64,000 bases of DNA, from contig AP026547.1 of the NCBI GenBank assembly GCA_026075535.2, forward strand, positions 7,068,001 through 7,132,000, written 5' to 3'. The first letter of the stretch is position 1; every line of letters starts with the position of its first letter. This stretch comes from Tricholoma matsutake (Eukaryota; Basidiomycota; Agaricomycetes; Agaricales; Tricholomataceae). The position numbers were made by a program, and so were the translations under genes. Under the pieces are notes generated by a model. The model was not told the DNA's origin. It did no database searches and saw nothing but the letters and a program-made list of their open reading frames with translations. Shown here piece by piece: positions 44,586 to 57,196 of the stretch.

Positions 44586-47070
44586 ATGGCAGAAACCCTT
44601 CTAGCTATTTTGCTTGTGACGACCTCCGCAAAAGGATCCAGCCTCGTCTATCGATGGCCTCCATACCCAGTTTCATCTCCTAGGCTGAGTAAAGCTCGAC
44701 CCACGAAAAATGCTTTCAGACTTTCTCATTTGGACGATCCCTGGAGGGCCTCTCACCTCGCAGACGAAGAAGCCATCCCCGAACATATTTCAGAAAGCGA
44801 TTCAGAATATCACTGGCAGCGGCTTGATGCTGCTCTGGACAGCATGATTTCACTCTCGTCCTCGCCATCCCATCCCTCGCCTGGGATGAACTCACCGAAT
44901 AAAGACGGCGGACACGGAACTGAAAACCCTGAAGCACTTGACTATGATCATCTCTTCGGATATTCTGCCGAATTGCTGGCAAGTCTTCTCTGCCCTCATC
45001 CGTCAATGTGTCATCAGAAATTCGAACTGCTGGCTGATGATCTCGCTTTCATTGGTCACCCTGTCTGTGCAGAAGAAGATGGCGGATGGAGATTCAAACC
45101 CGAGAAAGTGAAGTCCAATTCTCGTGGAAGGGAGACGGGGAGTGCGCCATCCCCTCTTCTGGACGAGTATGCATTAGCGAGCCCGGATAGACCTTCACCG
45201 TCCGAGAAGGCTGAGAACAAAGGGTGGCTTCACACCTTTCACTTCGTTATCGTTCTGGATATTCCAGATCCTTCTTCTTCGGCATCGGGAAATGTATCCA
45301 AATACTTTGATATCATTTATGAGCAGGTTGCTTTCACGGTGACTGCAGTTTTATTCCAGGAGCAAGTGCTTTCTAACTTCGTGGAATCGGAATGCGATGT
45401 TCTTGGGTCGCTCAAAGAATCTTGCATATCAAAAGGTACATTTTCCTTGTTTTCATTACAACCATAATGCTTACAATTCAATTAAGGGGAGTCGTTTTCC
45501 AGCTTCGAACATCAAGCTTTGGAGGTCTCATCTATCGCCCCCGCTATGAAAGCCCTATACGATGCTATCAAGTCATCGTCCATGGCATATCTCACCATTC
45601 ACAACCTACCTCTGGAAGTACAACTCCCACCTTACCTCGACGTTTTGCTACATAGCGAAGGAGAGACTGATCTGGATTTCATTAACCCCGATGACGAACA
45701 CGTACAAGCCTGGGGCCAGGAAATGAGATTTGGGTGGAGACTGCCTGCTCTGGCTCCATGGAAAAGTCTACTGCTGTTGGACGAACATCACGGCTTTGAT
45801 CCAACTGGCACGCACGTCAACCCAGAAGATAAAACACTGGTGGAAGGGTTGATTAGGTTTTTGGAAACAGCATCTGTAACCCTGTCGTGAGCAGCAGTTC
45901 GGGATGCAAGAGTGCGATGCTTCTTTGTGCTGATGAAGCATGTTGTCTAGTCTTGCCGATATGGCCAGTCTGCTGGATTGGGATCTGGAATCGCAAGTGA
46001 TGCCCACCGTTCGCTGGCTTGTCCAACATCGTAGAGCCAAAGTGGTCGACATCGTCCATGCTGGGCTGAAGACAGTCTTCACCCTTCCGCCGACGTTTGA
46101 TCGTCCGTAAGTCACTTTCTGTAACGCGAACAAGCACATCGACTGATCTTCTCGTAAAAGCCTCGCACACCTGACAGTCGAGTTCGATAACCAGTTTTCT
46201 CATCTTTCTATTCCTTCTCTCCCACAGATCCTATCAACGATATCGGCATCTGTCGCCAAACAAAGCGGGAATCACTTCTTTGCTTCTGTAGTCCAAGATA
46301 AAGAACTTATCTCTATGTATCACGATGTTGTTCTCTGGATGCTCAAACGTGACATGCTCATAACATTACATCTTCGTATCCGCGTGGTGGCGACTTCGGA
46401 GTTGAAGGTCCGTGTGAGAATAGCGAGGGAAAAAGCTCTGGCCAGTAAAGCAGGCGGGATGAAGGACCGGGATCAGCACGGGTTTCAGTCAGAGTCAACT
46501 CATCCGGTTGGTCTCGACGAGGCTTCATCCGCTGTGATGTGGCTCTCACCACACAGGGCCAGACAATATTCGATACGCCCAAGCTCGAAAGACTCCGAGA
46601 AGAGCAAACTGAGTGAGCTGGTTGTAAAGGAGCGCGACGGTGACGATGATAGCAACAGGAGATCAACAGATGAAGATCCAGAAACTGATGAGGACGGTCT
46701 GGGTTGGGATACAGAGGATTTTACCCCTTCAATGATCAATGATCCAGGGAGAGCTAAACCTCTACAGCGGCGATGGCTGTCTGCGATGTCAGAAGGGAAA
46801 GAGCCTCCTATTGCGAGGAGGTTCGAGTTGTGAGTGAATCGAATATTATATGACCTTCAGGCGCTGAACCTGTTTTAGAATCAACCAATACTTCGATGGA
46901 AAGAAGACAGACGATGAAATTCTGTATCGCGCCGAGATCACCAGAAAACAGCTAAGGGAGGTGTTGCATCACTATGAAGAATATGTAAGTTGCGTTATTA
47001 CACAGTGTGCATGAGCTAATGAGCCAATGTATTCTTATTGTAGCTCCAGACCTTTTTACATCCATCTTGA
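44586..47070 (+). CDS. NPR3: NPR3, SEACIT/GATOR1 subunit
   Basis: Npr3 (NPRL3) with Npr2 and Iml1 forms SEACIT/GATOR1, which restrains TORC1 when amino acids are scarce. Six exons (44586-45435, 45487-45886, 45951-46106, 46161-46829, 46879-46984, 47044-47070) give 735 residues. The N-terminus MAETLLAILLVTTSAKGSSL is the start of the longin-like domain. DHLFGYSAELLASLLCPHP, FHFVIVLDIP and YEQVAFTVTAVLF are typical. Winged-helix-like parts follow (LADMASLLDWDLESQV, MLITLHLRIRV), and a long acidic/Ser-rich insert (46440-46740). The end, FDGKKTDDEILYRAEI and LREVLHHYEEYLQTFLHPS, is highly diagnostic. Spliced length is a multiple of three. Confidence 0.92.
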
Positions 47071-47299
47071 ATGTTGGAATGTACCTCAAAACTCGCACGT
47101 ACATATACATTTCCATGACCTTGTTATACATTGCCCTAACTGTCAGAACTCGACCACGATCATATCATCGCTCTGACTACCCATCTCTGTGCACCTCCAC
47201 TTTCCCACAATCGAAGAAGCTGTATAAGCCGCTCCCAGTACTTCTGCCGCAGGACAGATGTACCCTCGTCTGGAGCAATTCAAGGAGCCACAATAAAAA

Positions 47300-47985
47300 A
47301 GGCCTCATGCCCCGACCATCGACTGCTTTCATCAGTCACAGCCAAAAGAAATGCGTCTGCCACGGAATATTCATGAACGTAACCCCAAAGGTATCGGGAG
47401 TTTGGGTTAAGGCATCGGCACGGTTTGGCGACGAGCGATGTAATCGGATACTTGCGATCCTTGTGGACGAATAACGTCCAACGATGGCGGCTCGCAAACC
47501 CTTGTCAGTGAGCAGCAGTAGCGTCAGATACGCAGAGAATGTGCTTACACCTTAGACACTCCGTAAGGCTCGTCCGGTAAGCAGGGGTGCAACTCGTCGA
47601 GTGGGAAGTACTCGTATTGCGGATTCAGGCTGAATACCAGGGCGAGCACATTGACGGATGATGCTTGAGCAATTCGAGTAATTTTCAGCTGACACCAGAG
47701 TGATAACTGTCAGAGTCATGTCATCGTGTCTGATGAAACAAATACCTCTGCGCAAGCACGAAGAACATTCCATGAGAGGGCGACATTGCTGGTAATAAAG
47801 CACGATCTTTACACAACGATCAGTGTTATGACGACTTCGTACCTGTTATGTACATTCGCTTCACTGTTTCCCGGAGGTAGGAGTGCGGCTAGATGACGCC
47901 GTCGCAGCCCTGGAGAGCACTTAACGCCTCGTACTCTTTGAGATTGGCTGTACGAATCTGAATTGCAGATGGTGGATGCCCGTCG
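47300..47985 (-). pseudogene. NAD-dependent epimerase/dehydratase (extended SDR), decayed copy B
   Basis: The minus strand carries the later part of an extended-SDR protein: LKEYEALSALQGCDGVI, HLAALLPPGNSEANVHN, NVALSWNVLRACAE, an intron, KITRIAQASSVNVLALVFSL, DEPYGVSKV, and near the end WGYVHEYSVADAFLLAVTDE and GHEAF. The nucleotide-binding N-terminus is not recognisable, and frames change at several places. It follows copy A in tandem. Confidence 0.65.
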
Positions 47986-47989
47986 ATCT

Positions 47990-48820
47990 GCAATCGATGG
48001 CAACTACAGTGTGGTAAAAAATGCCTCATGCCCATACCACCGACCACTTTCGTCAGTAATAGCAAGGAGAAATGCATCTGCAGCGGAGTCTTCCTGAACG
48101 TAGCCCCATAAGTCTTCCGTGCCCTGGCGTCATGATGTTCGGCATGAGGACCAGCAGGCACCATAACCGGAGACTCAGATATCGTCTAACGATGGTATCT
48201 GCCTGAAGCTCGCCGATCCTTGGGGATAGAGAAGTCAACCACATCACACGACAGCACACAAAGTTGTTTACACTTTGGACAGTCCGTAAGGCTCATCTAG
48301 CAGGCACCGATGCATTTTCGTCTAGAGGAAAGTACTCGAAACGAAGGTTCTGGCTGAATACCAACAGGACAACATTGACAGATGCCGCTTGAGCGACACG
48401 GGTGATTTTAAGCTGGTGTTAGGCCAGTCGTCAGCGCCGCGAGTCATCTTAAAATGACTTCATTACCTCCGCACCAGCACGGAGAACATTCCACGACACT
48501 ATGACGTTGCTGAAGTTCAGTAGACTTTTCACCATCGCGAAGATCGTTCGAAGGACCTGTTATGCAAATTCACTTTATAATCTCCCGGATTACTGCACGC
48601 TGCTAGATGGATGACACTATTACATTGCTCGAGCACTTTCAATACTGTGTCGTAATCTGCTAGATCGGCGTGTATGAACGTGAACTGAGAATTAACCCAA
48701 TTATGACCAAATTGCGGCTTGGGATCGACGCCAACGACAGTATAGCCACGTCTCAATGCAAGTGTAACGACTCGTTTCCCGACGTTTCCATTGCAGCCAG
48801 TGATTGATTGCGACCTTCAT
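47990..48820 (-). pseudogene. NAD-dependent epimerase/dehydratase (extended SDR), decayed copy A
   Basis: Starts at ATG 48820. After 'gcaatc' a 4-bp duplication (aatcaatc) shifts the frame; without it the Rossmann GxxGxxG loop (ITGCNGNVGKRVV) would read through into LRRGYTVVGVDPKPQFGHNW, FTFIHADLADYDTVLKVLEQ and NSVIHLAACSNPGDY. An intron follows, then NVIVSWNVLRAGAE, a second intron, and KITRVAQAASVNVVLLVFS. A further 1-bp shift precedes DEPYGLSKV, and the last part (WGYVQEDSAADAFLLAITDE) is in yet another frame. Extended SDRs epimerise, dehydrate or reduce nucleotide sugars and other metabolites; this copy cannot. Confidence 0.7.
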
Positions 48821-49463
48821 CGTAGTGTGTGGACAAATGTTGATGGAGGACTCTAGGAACTCGATCAGTTTTGCGTCGAAATATCTTCGGTTCAAGTTAA
48901 TACTCAGTCATAGTCTTGTCCACTCGACAGTATGCTGTTGCTGCTTGGTGATAAGCCGCTAGGGACATCGGAAAGGTGGTGTTGGAATGGATTATTTACC
49001 ACTTGCTGGGTTCTATTAAACGACCGCCAATACTCTGCTACTGAGCTAGCTATACTGGACCAAGTTTTCTTCAAGTTTGGCAAACCACGTGGGGTTTGAG
49101 GTCCTGGGCAGCATCGCTATGGGCGCATGATGATTCTGGTCCTGAAGCCCTATTATGGAAGCTGGAAACGCGAACGACAGCGAAATGTATCTCTTAACAT
49201 CAGGTCGTCATTGGTGATGAATGAGAGTTGTGGATTAAAATCATGGCCGCGCTGGTTGTTGCGAGGTACAGGTACGATGTAGTCAAATCCACTGAGAAAT
49301 CCCCCCTGGAGGCCATATACAAAGATGCGCTCCGATATTGCTCTTGCATCCTTTGAACTGGCAGGTATCAATGTTATGGAGGCACGAGTCTGGGGCGAGC
49401 CATGTTTCCTGCGTTCAAGAGTGCTCAAAAGTTTTACCAGTACGGGTACCCCTCGATCAATTA
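48821..49463. other. Intergenic, no gene seen
   Basis: It contains the probable promoter of the broken epimerase and the 3' region of the acyltransferase. A long minus-strand frame overlapping 49153-49866 is a shadow of the acyltransferase. Confidence 0.4.
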
Positions 49464-50760
49464 TTAAGGCAAAGGTCCGAAGATATGGAACGCTGGTCTG
49501 AGAGAACGTGGAAAGAAGGCACTGCCGATTAGTCCATGCGTAGCGTAAGCCTCCACCAACATGTGGCCCCATCCAATAACCCAGATCACCGTCCATATCC
49601 ATCCAAAGAATCCCCCGACCCTCCGTCCAGTAAACCTTCTCAAGGTATGCTCCATAATGATGCCTACTCCCATCATCACGAAAAAACCTGCAACATTCAG
49701 GAAGTCCGAGCCATTGTCCATTCCCCACAGTGCGAGATGATGCATCACGCCTGATATGAGAAAGGAACCGAGGACGCCACCCACGCGACCGAACAGCTTT
49801 GCCATCGGCTTCCCCCCTAGGGAGACGAAGTTGTCCCGGAACAGTTGATGCCAGCACTCCGCCCAAAACTCAGTGAGCGACGTCGCAAACCATGGATCCT
49901 TAAACATCGGCGGCCACAGCAAGATGTGTTGGCGAAACACAAGGACGCCAAGAAGAGTACAGACATGGTACGCAACCTGAAGAGCGCCATATATTGTGAG
50001 ACCGGAGAGAAAGGTTATGGTGCTGGATCGGAGGTACCGCTGTGCGAATGGTATTGAAAGATCAAAGATGGTTCCACCCTTAGCAGAGCCCAAGGTCAAG
50101 GGAGAGAACCACTGGACGGAGTAGTGAAAGACATCAAATATCACCGTGTAGAGAATAAGAGAGATAAAGATTGATAAGATGAAAGCTGCAGTTGAAGAAG
50201 TCGGGCGTGTCTCAGGAGGTAGCTTGAGACCTTTTGACCAATTCCAGCCACATCCGCGCAAATTAAGGATGAGTTCGAAGGCATCGATGGCTAGTTGAAT
50301 GATACTCGAAGGAGTTTGAGTAGCTTCGACTTGCGATGTAGTCACCGTCACGCGCCGGAAAGGCTTCCGTTGGAAGGACCATGCGATGGCCCGCATGCCC
50401 ATTACCATCAGAATGAGCTGAAATCAACCGTTTGATGAAAATCATATGACCGAAGAAGCAGGCGAGTGCACACACCACCAGTCCTTGGTTCCAATAAATG
50501 AGTCTGTCGTTGTTGAACATGACTATTGTGTCAACTCGCGTGGCGCCTCGGAACGTCATCCATAATGTTAAAGGCAGGACCGCCAGACGAATGTGAAGCG
50601 TCTCTGGTAGCAGAACAAGGACTGCCGTAACGTAATAGCATAGTATTGGTGGCAAGAGGTAGTGAAGGAACGACTGAACTGTCAGAGGTTCCCGGGTATG
50701 ATGTAGGGGGGGTATGAGATCGGTAAACCTGTTGTTTGTCACAGTCAACTCTCTCTCCAT
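49464..50760 (-). CDS. MBOAT wax-synthase-like membrane O-acyltransferase
   Basis: Predicted integral membrane enzyme that transfers an acyl group to a hydroxyl; fungal homologues acylate lipids or secondary metabolites, and the acceptor here is unknown. Exon 1 (50760-50476) and exon 2 (50417-49464) are joined by a 58-nt intron to give 412 residues. Hydrophobic segments run throughout (for example FILSIFISLILYTVIFDV and GVGIIMEHTL). The wax-synthase-domain signature is visible: WPPMFKDPWFATSLTEFWAE, CWHQLFRDNF, then SFLISGVMHHLALWG with the conserved MBOAT His. The start at ATG 50760 is followed by a soluble lumenal-type lead (ERELTVTNNRFTDLIPP). No frame damage seen. Neighbours are metabolic genes. 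Confidence 0.82.
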
Positions 50761-51295
50761 TCAGTCTTCCCCTGCTCACCATGACATTTCCTTAGATGCT
50801 GGGGGTAAATTAAGACTAGTCGGACCACTTTGGTTTATAAATTATAATAACATGAATTTGATCTAGGTTACGTCTGGTTACGTGTGATCCAGGGCCGCCC
50901 TTGCACCCTTTCATTCTGACTAGCGCAAGTAATATAGCGTGGTATGTGTCGGACGTCCTGACTCCTGACAGTGGCCGCCCAGCTCCTGCGCAGTCTCAAG
51001 TCATCGATCATCGTCGACGATCTGGAAGCTGGATGGCTCCAAGTCCTGCGCCGCGTCGCGCGCGCGGGATCAACTTTAGACCCTCTGGTGGCGAAATAAA
51101 TATACCAGGTATTTTATGTAAACAGCACGTCGGTACCGGTTCGAGGCAGTCTACAGTGTAAGTTATATCAACGCTGTGGAATCTGAGTAGCACAAGCCCT
51201 CCTCAAGCACGTAATAGACAGCTCGCAAGATTCAAATGACCCACTCAACCAACACTCAACCAAATTCTCAGACCCCCTCAAAAAGCCACCTCTCG
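50761..51295. promoter_or_regulatory. Divergent intergenic region
   Basis: Between the acyltransferase and the methyltransferase, which point away from each other. No gene recognised. Promoters of both are expected here. Confidence 0.4.
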
Positions 51296-52297
51296 ATGAG
51301 CCAGCTCTATTCTCTCTCTCCTGATGCACTCAACTTTTTCAAATCCCAAACTAGAATATACGCACTGAGGGAATAAGTATATCATCAAGGTGCAGAGGAA
51401 TATATGAAGTAGGGCGTCCAGTCTTTCTACCGACTAACAATTTTTACTAGTCGACTCCATTCAAACAGTATTACGGGTATCCATGCATCCGTAATTTTGC
51501 ATTCACGAAGTACGTCACGGCATATCATTATTCAGTCGCTATTGACGAATTTCTGCTTGAAGATTGAAGATATCCCGATTGCCTGCGTATAAGGATGTCC
51601 TTAAGCTGCGAGACGATCATCCTGATGCTATTCTGTTGGACATTGGCTGTTGCTGTGCGCACCGTTTCTTGCAGTCCCGCATTATTGCTGAATTCAAGTC
51701 TAGTTGGCAACGACGTGAGGAAGGCAGTGGTCGATGGCTGGCCCGTTCAGAATGTCATAGCATCGGATATTCAACCAGGTCAGTCGCATCCCTTTCTAGT
51801 GATGTCGTTTAGCTTATAGTTCGACCACAGGGTTCTGGAAGTGCGACCATGATTTATTCAAATCTACACCAGAAACTGTTCCCACAGTTTTCATCCTAGG
51901 AGACGTTGTATAAACAGATTCATCGAACCTCGTCCACCTTTCTATGAAAAGCCACAAAGTCATTATCCAACCCTTGACACACTCCTTGCAAGGGCATATA
52001 TCTGCTATTTACGCTTCGTCCTTCTTTCATCTCTTCAACGAGGAGCGTCAACTAGAACTTGCCAAACGTCTCCTTACTCACACCAAAGGATCTATAATCT
52101 TTGGCTCCCATGTCGCACTCCTCGAGAAAGGATATGCGGGCGCCGAGGACGACGAGTGGAAGATGTTTTGTCATTCGCCGGAGAGCTGGAAAGAATTATG
52201 GGATGGACAGGTCTTTGTGAAAGGAACCGTGAAGGTCACAGCAGAACTTCAAACGATCCCTCAAGCGGTGACTGGAAAAGGATATCTCATGCAGTGA
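51296..52297 (+). pseudogene. SAM-dependent methyltransferase, probably broken
   Basis: A small-molecule methyltransferase type common in basidiomycete metabolic loci. From ATG 51296 it reads MSQLYSLSPDALNFFKSQT, then loses frame near 51370. Later exons give YGYPCIRNFAFTK, SRLPAYKDVLKL, HPDAILLDIGCC (SAM-binding motif I), then after an intron (about 51654-51700) NDVRKAVVDGWPVQNVIASD (motif II with the acidic residue) and another intron. A break near 51905 is followed by LQGHISAIYASSFFHLFNEE, RLLTHTKGSIIFGSHVALLE and FCHSPESWKELWDG, ending at 52297. The N-terminal shift and the break near 51905-51970 make it a likely pseudogene. Confidence 0.65.
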
Positions 52298-53018
52298 TTT
52301 GTTACCAGATTATAAACCCCCTCCAGTAGCATCAATTCTCAGCGAGGCGATTATCACAAGTTTATGCATATGCTGCGTTCTTCTGGTTATTTTCAAATGT
52401 TCGACGTGTACTATTGAACTGTGCTGCAAACATACTTGTTCTCGATTCCAGGACAAATAAAGACTTCGAATGCAAAATCGACTCTTGTCATGTGGCTAGT
52501 GTGAGAGTATGGAAAGTAGTCTCGCTCCGTAAGTGACACGGGTCCGTCTTCCATACCCAAATTTCGATAAGGACCTCGTAAAGTCTTCCGAATATTTCTT
52601 TAACGTGACATAGTAGGACTCTAGCGACATTAAATGCAAAGTTGGGTGATAGTACAAAAGTCATGAGCTCTCAAGGAGCTCTGCAATAATTCGCACCAGG
52701 AGGACACATATGATTATCCAACTAAATATAACAGCGCTAGCATCTAATCATAGGCTTCATACTGTCTATACATACGCATATACACCGATGGGCGTGAGAG
52801 CAACAGGATACCGGGGTGTACACAAAGATAGCAGAATTTACAACTCCATGCAATCCGACACGAAAAGCGAACCCCTCCTCCCGTGACATGTCAAATGACA
52901 CTACCTTACCTATTTACACATAGACTAGACATTCACATTCCATACGGTTGACTCTGACTCAACTATTCGAGAATACTGTAGCGCTCTCCAAATATACCTT
53001 CCTCCATCGCTTTAACCT
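52298..53018. other. Intergenic between convergent genes
   Basis: 3' regions of the methyltransferase and the monooxygenase converge here. No gene or repeat recognised. Confidence 0.45.
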
Positions 53019-55430
53019 CTACAGACAAGCCTCAGTTAGCCGCCACAACAGCGAGAATATGCGAAACAACATACGCAACGCAAAATGCTTCGAATAGAAC
53101 CTCGCGAGCCCAATATTGCCTATACCAATACACCACATCAACATCAACACCCACATTTGAACATAGTTTGCACGTACCCGTCAGATACCACAACCCCTTA
53201 ACACCCATATCGCGCCACGCGCCGTAGATCTCACCATCCGTATCTAGCCCCCATATTGGCTTGCATTTATGAGCAACCGCATCACCACAGATCCGTCGAA
53301 TGTGAACATGGGTGTCACCCAGGCTGTGAGCATCACATCGCAATATTAGGTTACTTACGTTACAATCATCAGGAGATAGGAAGGAAGAACACACCCATTA
53401 AAAATGACTACATCTGCCTCGAGTTTGCTGCCATTGTCAAACAGTATCGCGTGTTCGGTGAATTGTTTAATCTGCGGCCCACTTTTCAGCTTGATCTTCC
53501 CATCTATAATGAGCTGGCTGCCGCCTGTGTCTGTGCGCAGCACATAACCTAGGTGTTAGGAAGGGGTGACAGTGAACAGGAAAGGGGCATACTAAAATAT
53601 AATCCATCAGGGTTGATCCACAACAGCAGCCCGACCCCGGTGCCCTCGAGACCTTCGTTCATCTGGAACCCACGAGCACGTAGGCCATCCAAGAGGTCTC
53701 TGCATTGCAGATGAACGTGAGCACCACAGAGCAGAAAAGATGCAGGAGGAGAAGTTGAAACGCACTTGTCCAGCACAGCAGCCTTTTTGGTAATGCGCTG
53801 CCGCGTGTCAACGCCCATGTGATGCGCGAACGAGCCGCTGACCCGATCTGCAATGTCGGTTGGGGCCCCATGTCCTGAGTATCGGCCTATAGTGGGATAG
53901 TTGCTTCATGAAAGGAACGATAATAAATGGACGAGGATAATATACCACTCATGATGACCTGCCACCCGTTCTGGCTGGACAAAACGTATGTCGAGTTCTG
54001 CTGGAACATCGTCACATCTATCACTTCACATGAGATTTCATTCGACGTGGAAGAGGGAAGGAGAAAACGCACCGAGGCCATGCTCGTAACAATCCACCGC
54101 CGTATTGTGTGCTGCGCGGGGGACCAGATTAGGTCATATTCTAAACAGAACAATAGATACAAACCCGACGTAGACGACCCGACAACCACCACCTTCTTTC
54201 CCACATAATCTGAGGCCTGCTTGTACTGACTATAATGAAGTATTTGGCCTTTGAATTTATCCTGTGTCAAAATACATTAACTTACACAATCAACAAAACA
54301 AAAAAAGAACCCTACTCACCATCCCAGAGTATGAAGGCCTCACCACACCCTCGTCCCCGCTACCGTAGCCCGTCGCAAACACCAGATGCTTCACCTCCTT
54401 AGACACAAGCTCGCCGTCTGCACGTCGGATGGTCACCTTCCATTTGGAATTTGTGGTGTTCTGAACAGCACTGACGACAGTCGAGGATGTCCAGACGTTC
54501 AGCTCAAGGGAGGATGCATAGGATTCCAGCCAGTCGGCGAAGGCGAGAACCGGGGCATAGACGGGCCAGTTTTCAGGGAAGCTGCGAGCGTGATATAGTG
54601 AGTAAAGCATAGTAGAAAGAGGAGAGCGAACATACGGAATGTATGGCATGTAATTGTAATCTAACAGTTACTATCCGTGAGGAACCGCTTAATCGAGGAA
54701 GCCAGGTATACTCACACACAGGATCATGCATAGAAAACGTCTTGAATCGATTTCTCCAAGTGTCTCCGATCCTTGGATTCTTCTCAACCACAAGGGTCGG
54801 CACATCCAAGCGACTCAATCGTGCGGCAGCCTGCAGCCCACACTCTCCACCTCCAATGATAAGTACCACCGGCTCTCGATCTTCAAACTTACGTTCTGTC
54901 CTCCTGTCCTCCTCCCATTTCCCGTGATTGGGCTCGTGGCTTTTCAACGTGCCCTTATTCTCCGGAAATCCTTTCAAATCTTCCAGGTTCGTATATACCG
55001 TGTTGGCCTTCCATTTACCATCAGAGGTGAGCACGAGCCGCGCAATGCCCGATGCAATTCCGATTTGCGTGTCAAAATCAAACATCATGTTTATCCATGT
55101 AACGTCAGGGTAGGGTTGTTGTAATTTGAGATATTCATCGTCGCGCAGGCTGAACGCCGTGGGATGCGTCGTGGACAGACGGTCTGTAAGGAACTGGGAA
55201 ATAGAGCGGAGCCCAGAGAAAGTACGGAAGTCCCAGGTGAGGGCAAGCATGTCCCTCCAGAAGGCATCTGGGACGAAGAGGTTAGAGAGGGATTGGATGT
55301 CGGAGGTTGAGAGGGCAGTGGAGAAGGCAGTAAACCATGCTTTGGCGACGGTTTTGACATCAGGGACACTGGCATACAGACCGCTAGGGGTGGTGGGGAG
55401 GGAGTTGCTCGGGACGAGGTGATCTACCAT
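53019..55430 (-). CDS. Flavin-containing monooxygenase with an NTF2-like N-terminus
   Basis: Predicted FAD- and NADPH-dependent oxygenase. From ATG 55430 an NTF2/SnoaL-like domain (AFSTALSTSDIQSLSNLF, TWINMMFDFD) precedes the FAD-binding loop VVLIIGGGECGLQAAARL, then DTWRNRFKTFSMHDPV. A 25-nt exon (54636-54660) supplies YNYMPYIP, followed by FPENWPVYAPVLAFADWLE and HLVFATGYGSG. DKFKGQILHYSQYK is the FMO-type motif. VVVVGSSTSAHN, split by an intron, is the NADPH-binding loop. DVTMFQQNSTYVLSSQNGW, DLLDGLRARGFQMNEGLEG, SQLIIDGKIKLKSGPQIKQF and GVKGLWYLTGNIGLARFYSK lead to a TAG at 53019. About nine introns splice in phase and I found no damage. The substrate is unknown; homologues act on small metabolites. 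Confidence 0.83.
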
Positions 55431-56760
55431 AGCTTAATATCGATGTAAGTAAGATGGTTAGACGGAGGATAATGAGAGGATTACAACAACTGGGAGAAGC
55501 TTATAACTATGTCGGCCACCATACATCACGTCGACCATCATGCATCATGCCGACCACCATACTTCATGTCATCACCATGCATCATGTTTCAGTTGACATG
55601 TATCATCGGATACACACATCAAGACTTCGGACTCGAAATTGATTCCCCTGGGCGATCCTCGATGGAAACATGTCCGACGATCAAGACAAAGGCACTAAAA
55701 ATGCCTTTAGCACAAAGGTGGGGAGCCAATTGTTATGCGAGATGGGAGAAGGAGAGTTCGTAAGCATCACGGTTTAATAGGAAGGATAGTTTGACTGTGC
55801 TGAAGGAGGGAAAACGCGAGCTCGCTACAACGGCTAGATCTGTGTAACGTTGATGTCGTACATGCCACGAGGAGGAGCTGGGCGCAGTAACGTCGATGTA
55901 GAAGCTGCCGTACCATTCGTGTTACCCGGTGATATCGATGAGTCCAGTAGGTTCTTTTGTCAATGTGATGCTATTAGATGTGTTCACCAACGGCTGATCC
56001 GTGTCCACCAGTAGTACTTGTAGCAGCGAAGGCTACTTCTCTGCCTCTTGCATACCAGACAGGGCAGAAGACCACAATTTCAGATCATAGAGATTGCATT
56101 TAAAACGAATCGGAGGAACACAAGAGTAAGTCTGCGTAGTAACCAAAGTCATCGAGATGGTCCATCTCTGAGAAGTCTGCGGGATCCATGTTGATAGTTG
56201 TGCCAAAGTGATGCGCTTCAGTACCAGATGTCTGAGGGCGGTTAAAATGTGAGGGTTACCACTGCTGACATGCCAGACATGGAGAGTGTTGTACTTTGTA
56301 AATGGCAATTAGACTGTGCGACTCGGAACTGTGCAGTGCAGTTAGCAGAAGCTGAATGCCAGACCTTATCTACTCACCAAGTGAGCCAAAGTTACGGTTA
56401 CGGGTCACAGCACCAAAAGAGAGAAAGGCGTCGACTACTTAGTTGCGCCACTACATACATCAAATTCTTGAAGGGCATGTTCTAGTTAAGCCTAGAGAGA
56501 TCACACCGTTACATAATTGTAGTCCGTAGGCAGACCAAAGTAAAGGAAGATAGTCGTTCTTTATATGGTCTGCTGTGATCGCGCCCTGCTATGAGCTTCG
56601 TCCTTATTTGGAATGTGAGAATGATACAAAACAGCACGTGCATCCCTTAGAGTTGAATTACCACTGGATCACCTACCTGAATCCTGATTGAATCGAGATA
56701 GTTGACTGCTACTAATAACAACGTCAGCGCGTCAGCCTTAATCCCAAGACGATCTGGAAT
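55431..56760. other. Intergenic region with a short minisatellite
   Basis: No gene I can support. It includes the monooxygenase promoter and the minisatellite at 55511. A minus-strand frame at 56033-56308 is open but matches nothing known. Confidence 0.4.
55511..55586. repeat. 19-bp minisatellite, four units
   Basis: Units start at 55511, 55530, 55549 and 55568, each close to GTCGACCATCATGCATCAT. It lies about 80-155 bp upstream of the monooxygenase start codon, so it sits within that promoter. Confidence 0.8.
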
Positions 56761-57196
56761 AGACTCAACTATACATAATCATAAGGTTCAGAAAGATAAA
56801 CATGAGACTGCTGCTGCTGCTGCGACGCCACCACAGGGCGGGATTCGGATCCTGATAATTCACATAGTCCCCAACTGAGGAAACATCGAATAATCATGCC
56901 AATGTTGGGGATACTTCGCCACATGCACATCTGCATTTGCACTCGCACTGGCATGACCACCACCCTGCATCTGTTGAGCCTGTGCATGCACACAGTTAAT
57001 ACAGTCATCCACAAGGCTAGTGCTGTAGATCTGAGGCAAGACGTAGACAGCGGACCGTGGAACAGGGAAGAGGATGGCGAAGAAGCGGATGCGGATGTGG
57101 ATGTAGATGTGGATGTGGTGGTGGGTCCGCTTGGATCTGCCCACCTGTCGTAGGAGGATGCGAAGTAGGGAATGTGGGGGGGGAGGCTTGCGGGGC

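Noticed and set aside
49153..49866. 237-codon minus-strand frame
   Set aside because: Overlaps the acyltransferase exon in another frame; the acyltransferase frame carries the family motifs.
56033..56308. 91-codon minus-strand frame
   Set aside because: No recognisable motif, no intron partners, and it lies in a repeat-containing intergenic region.
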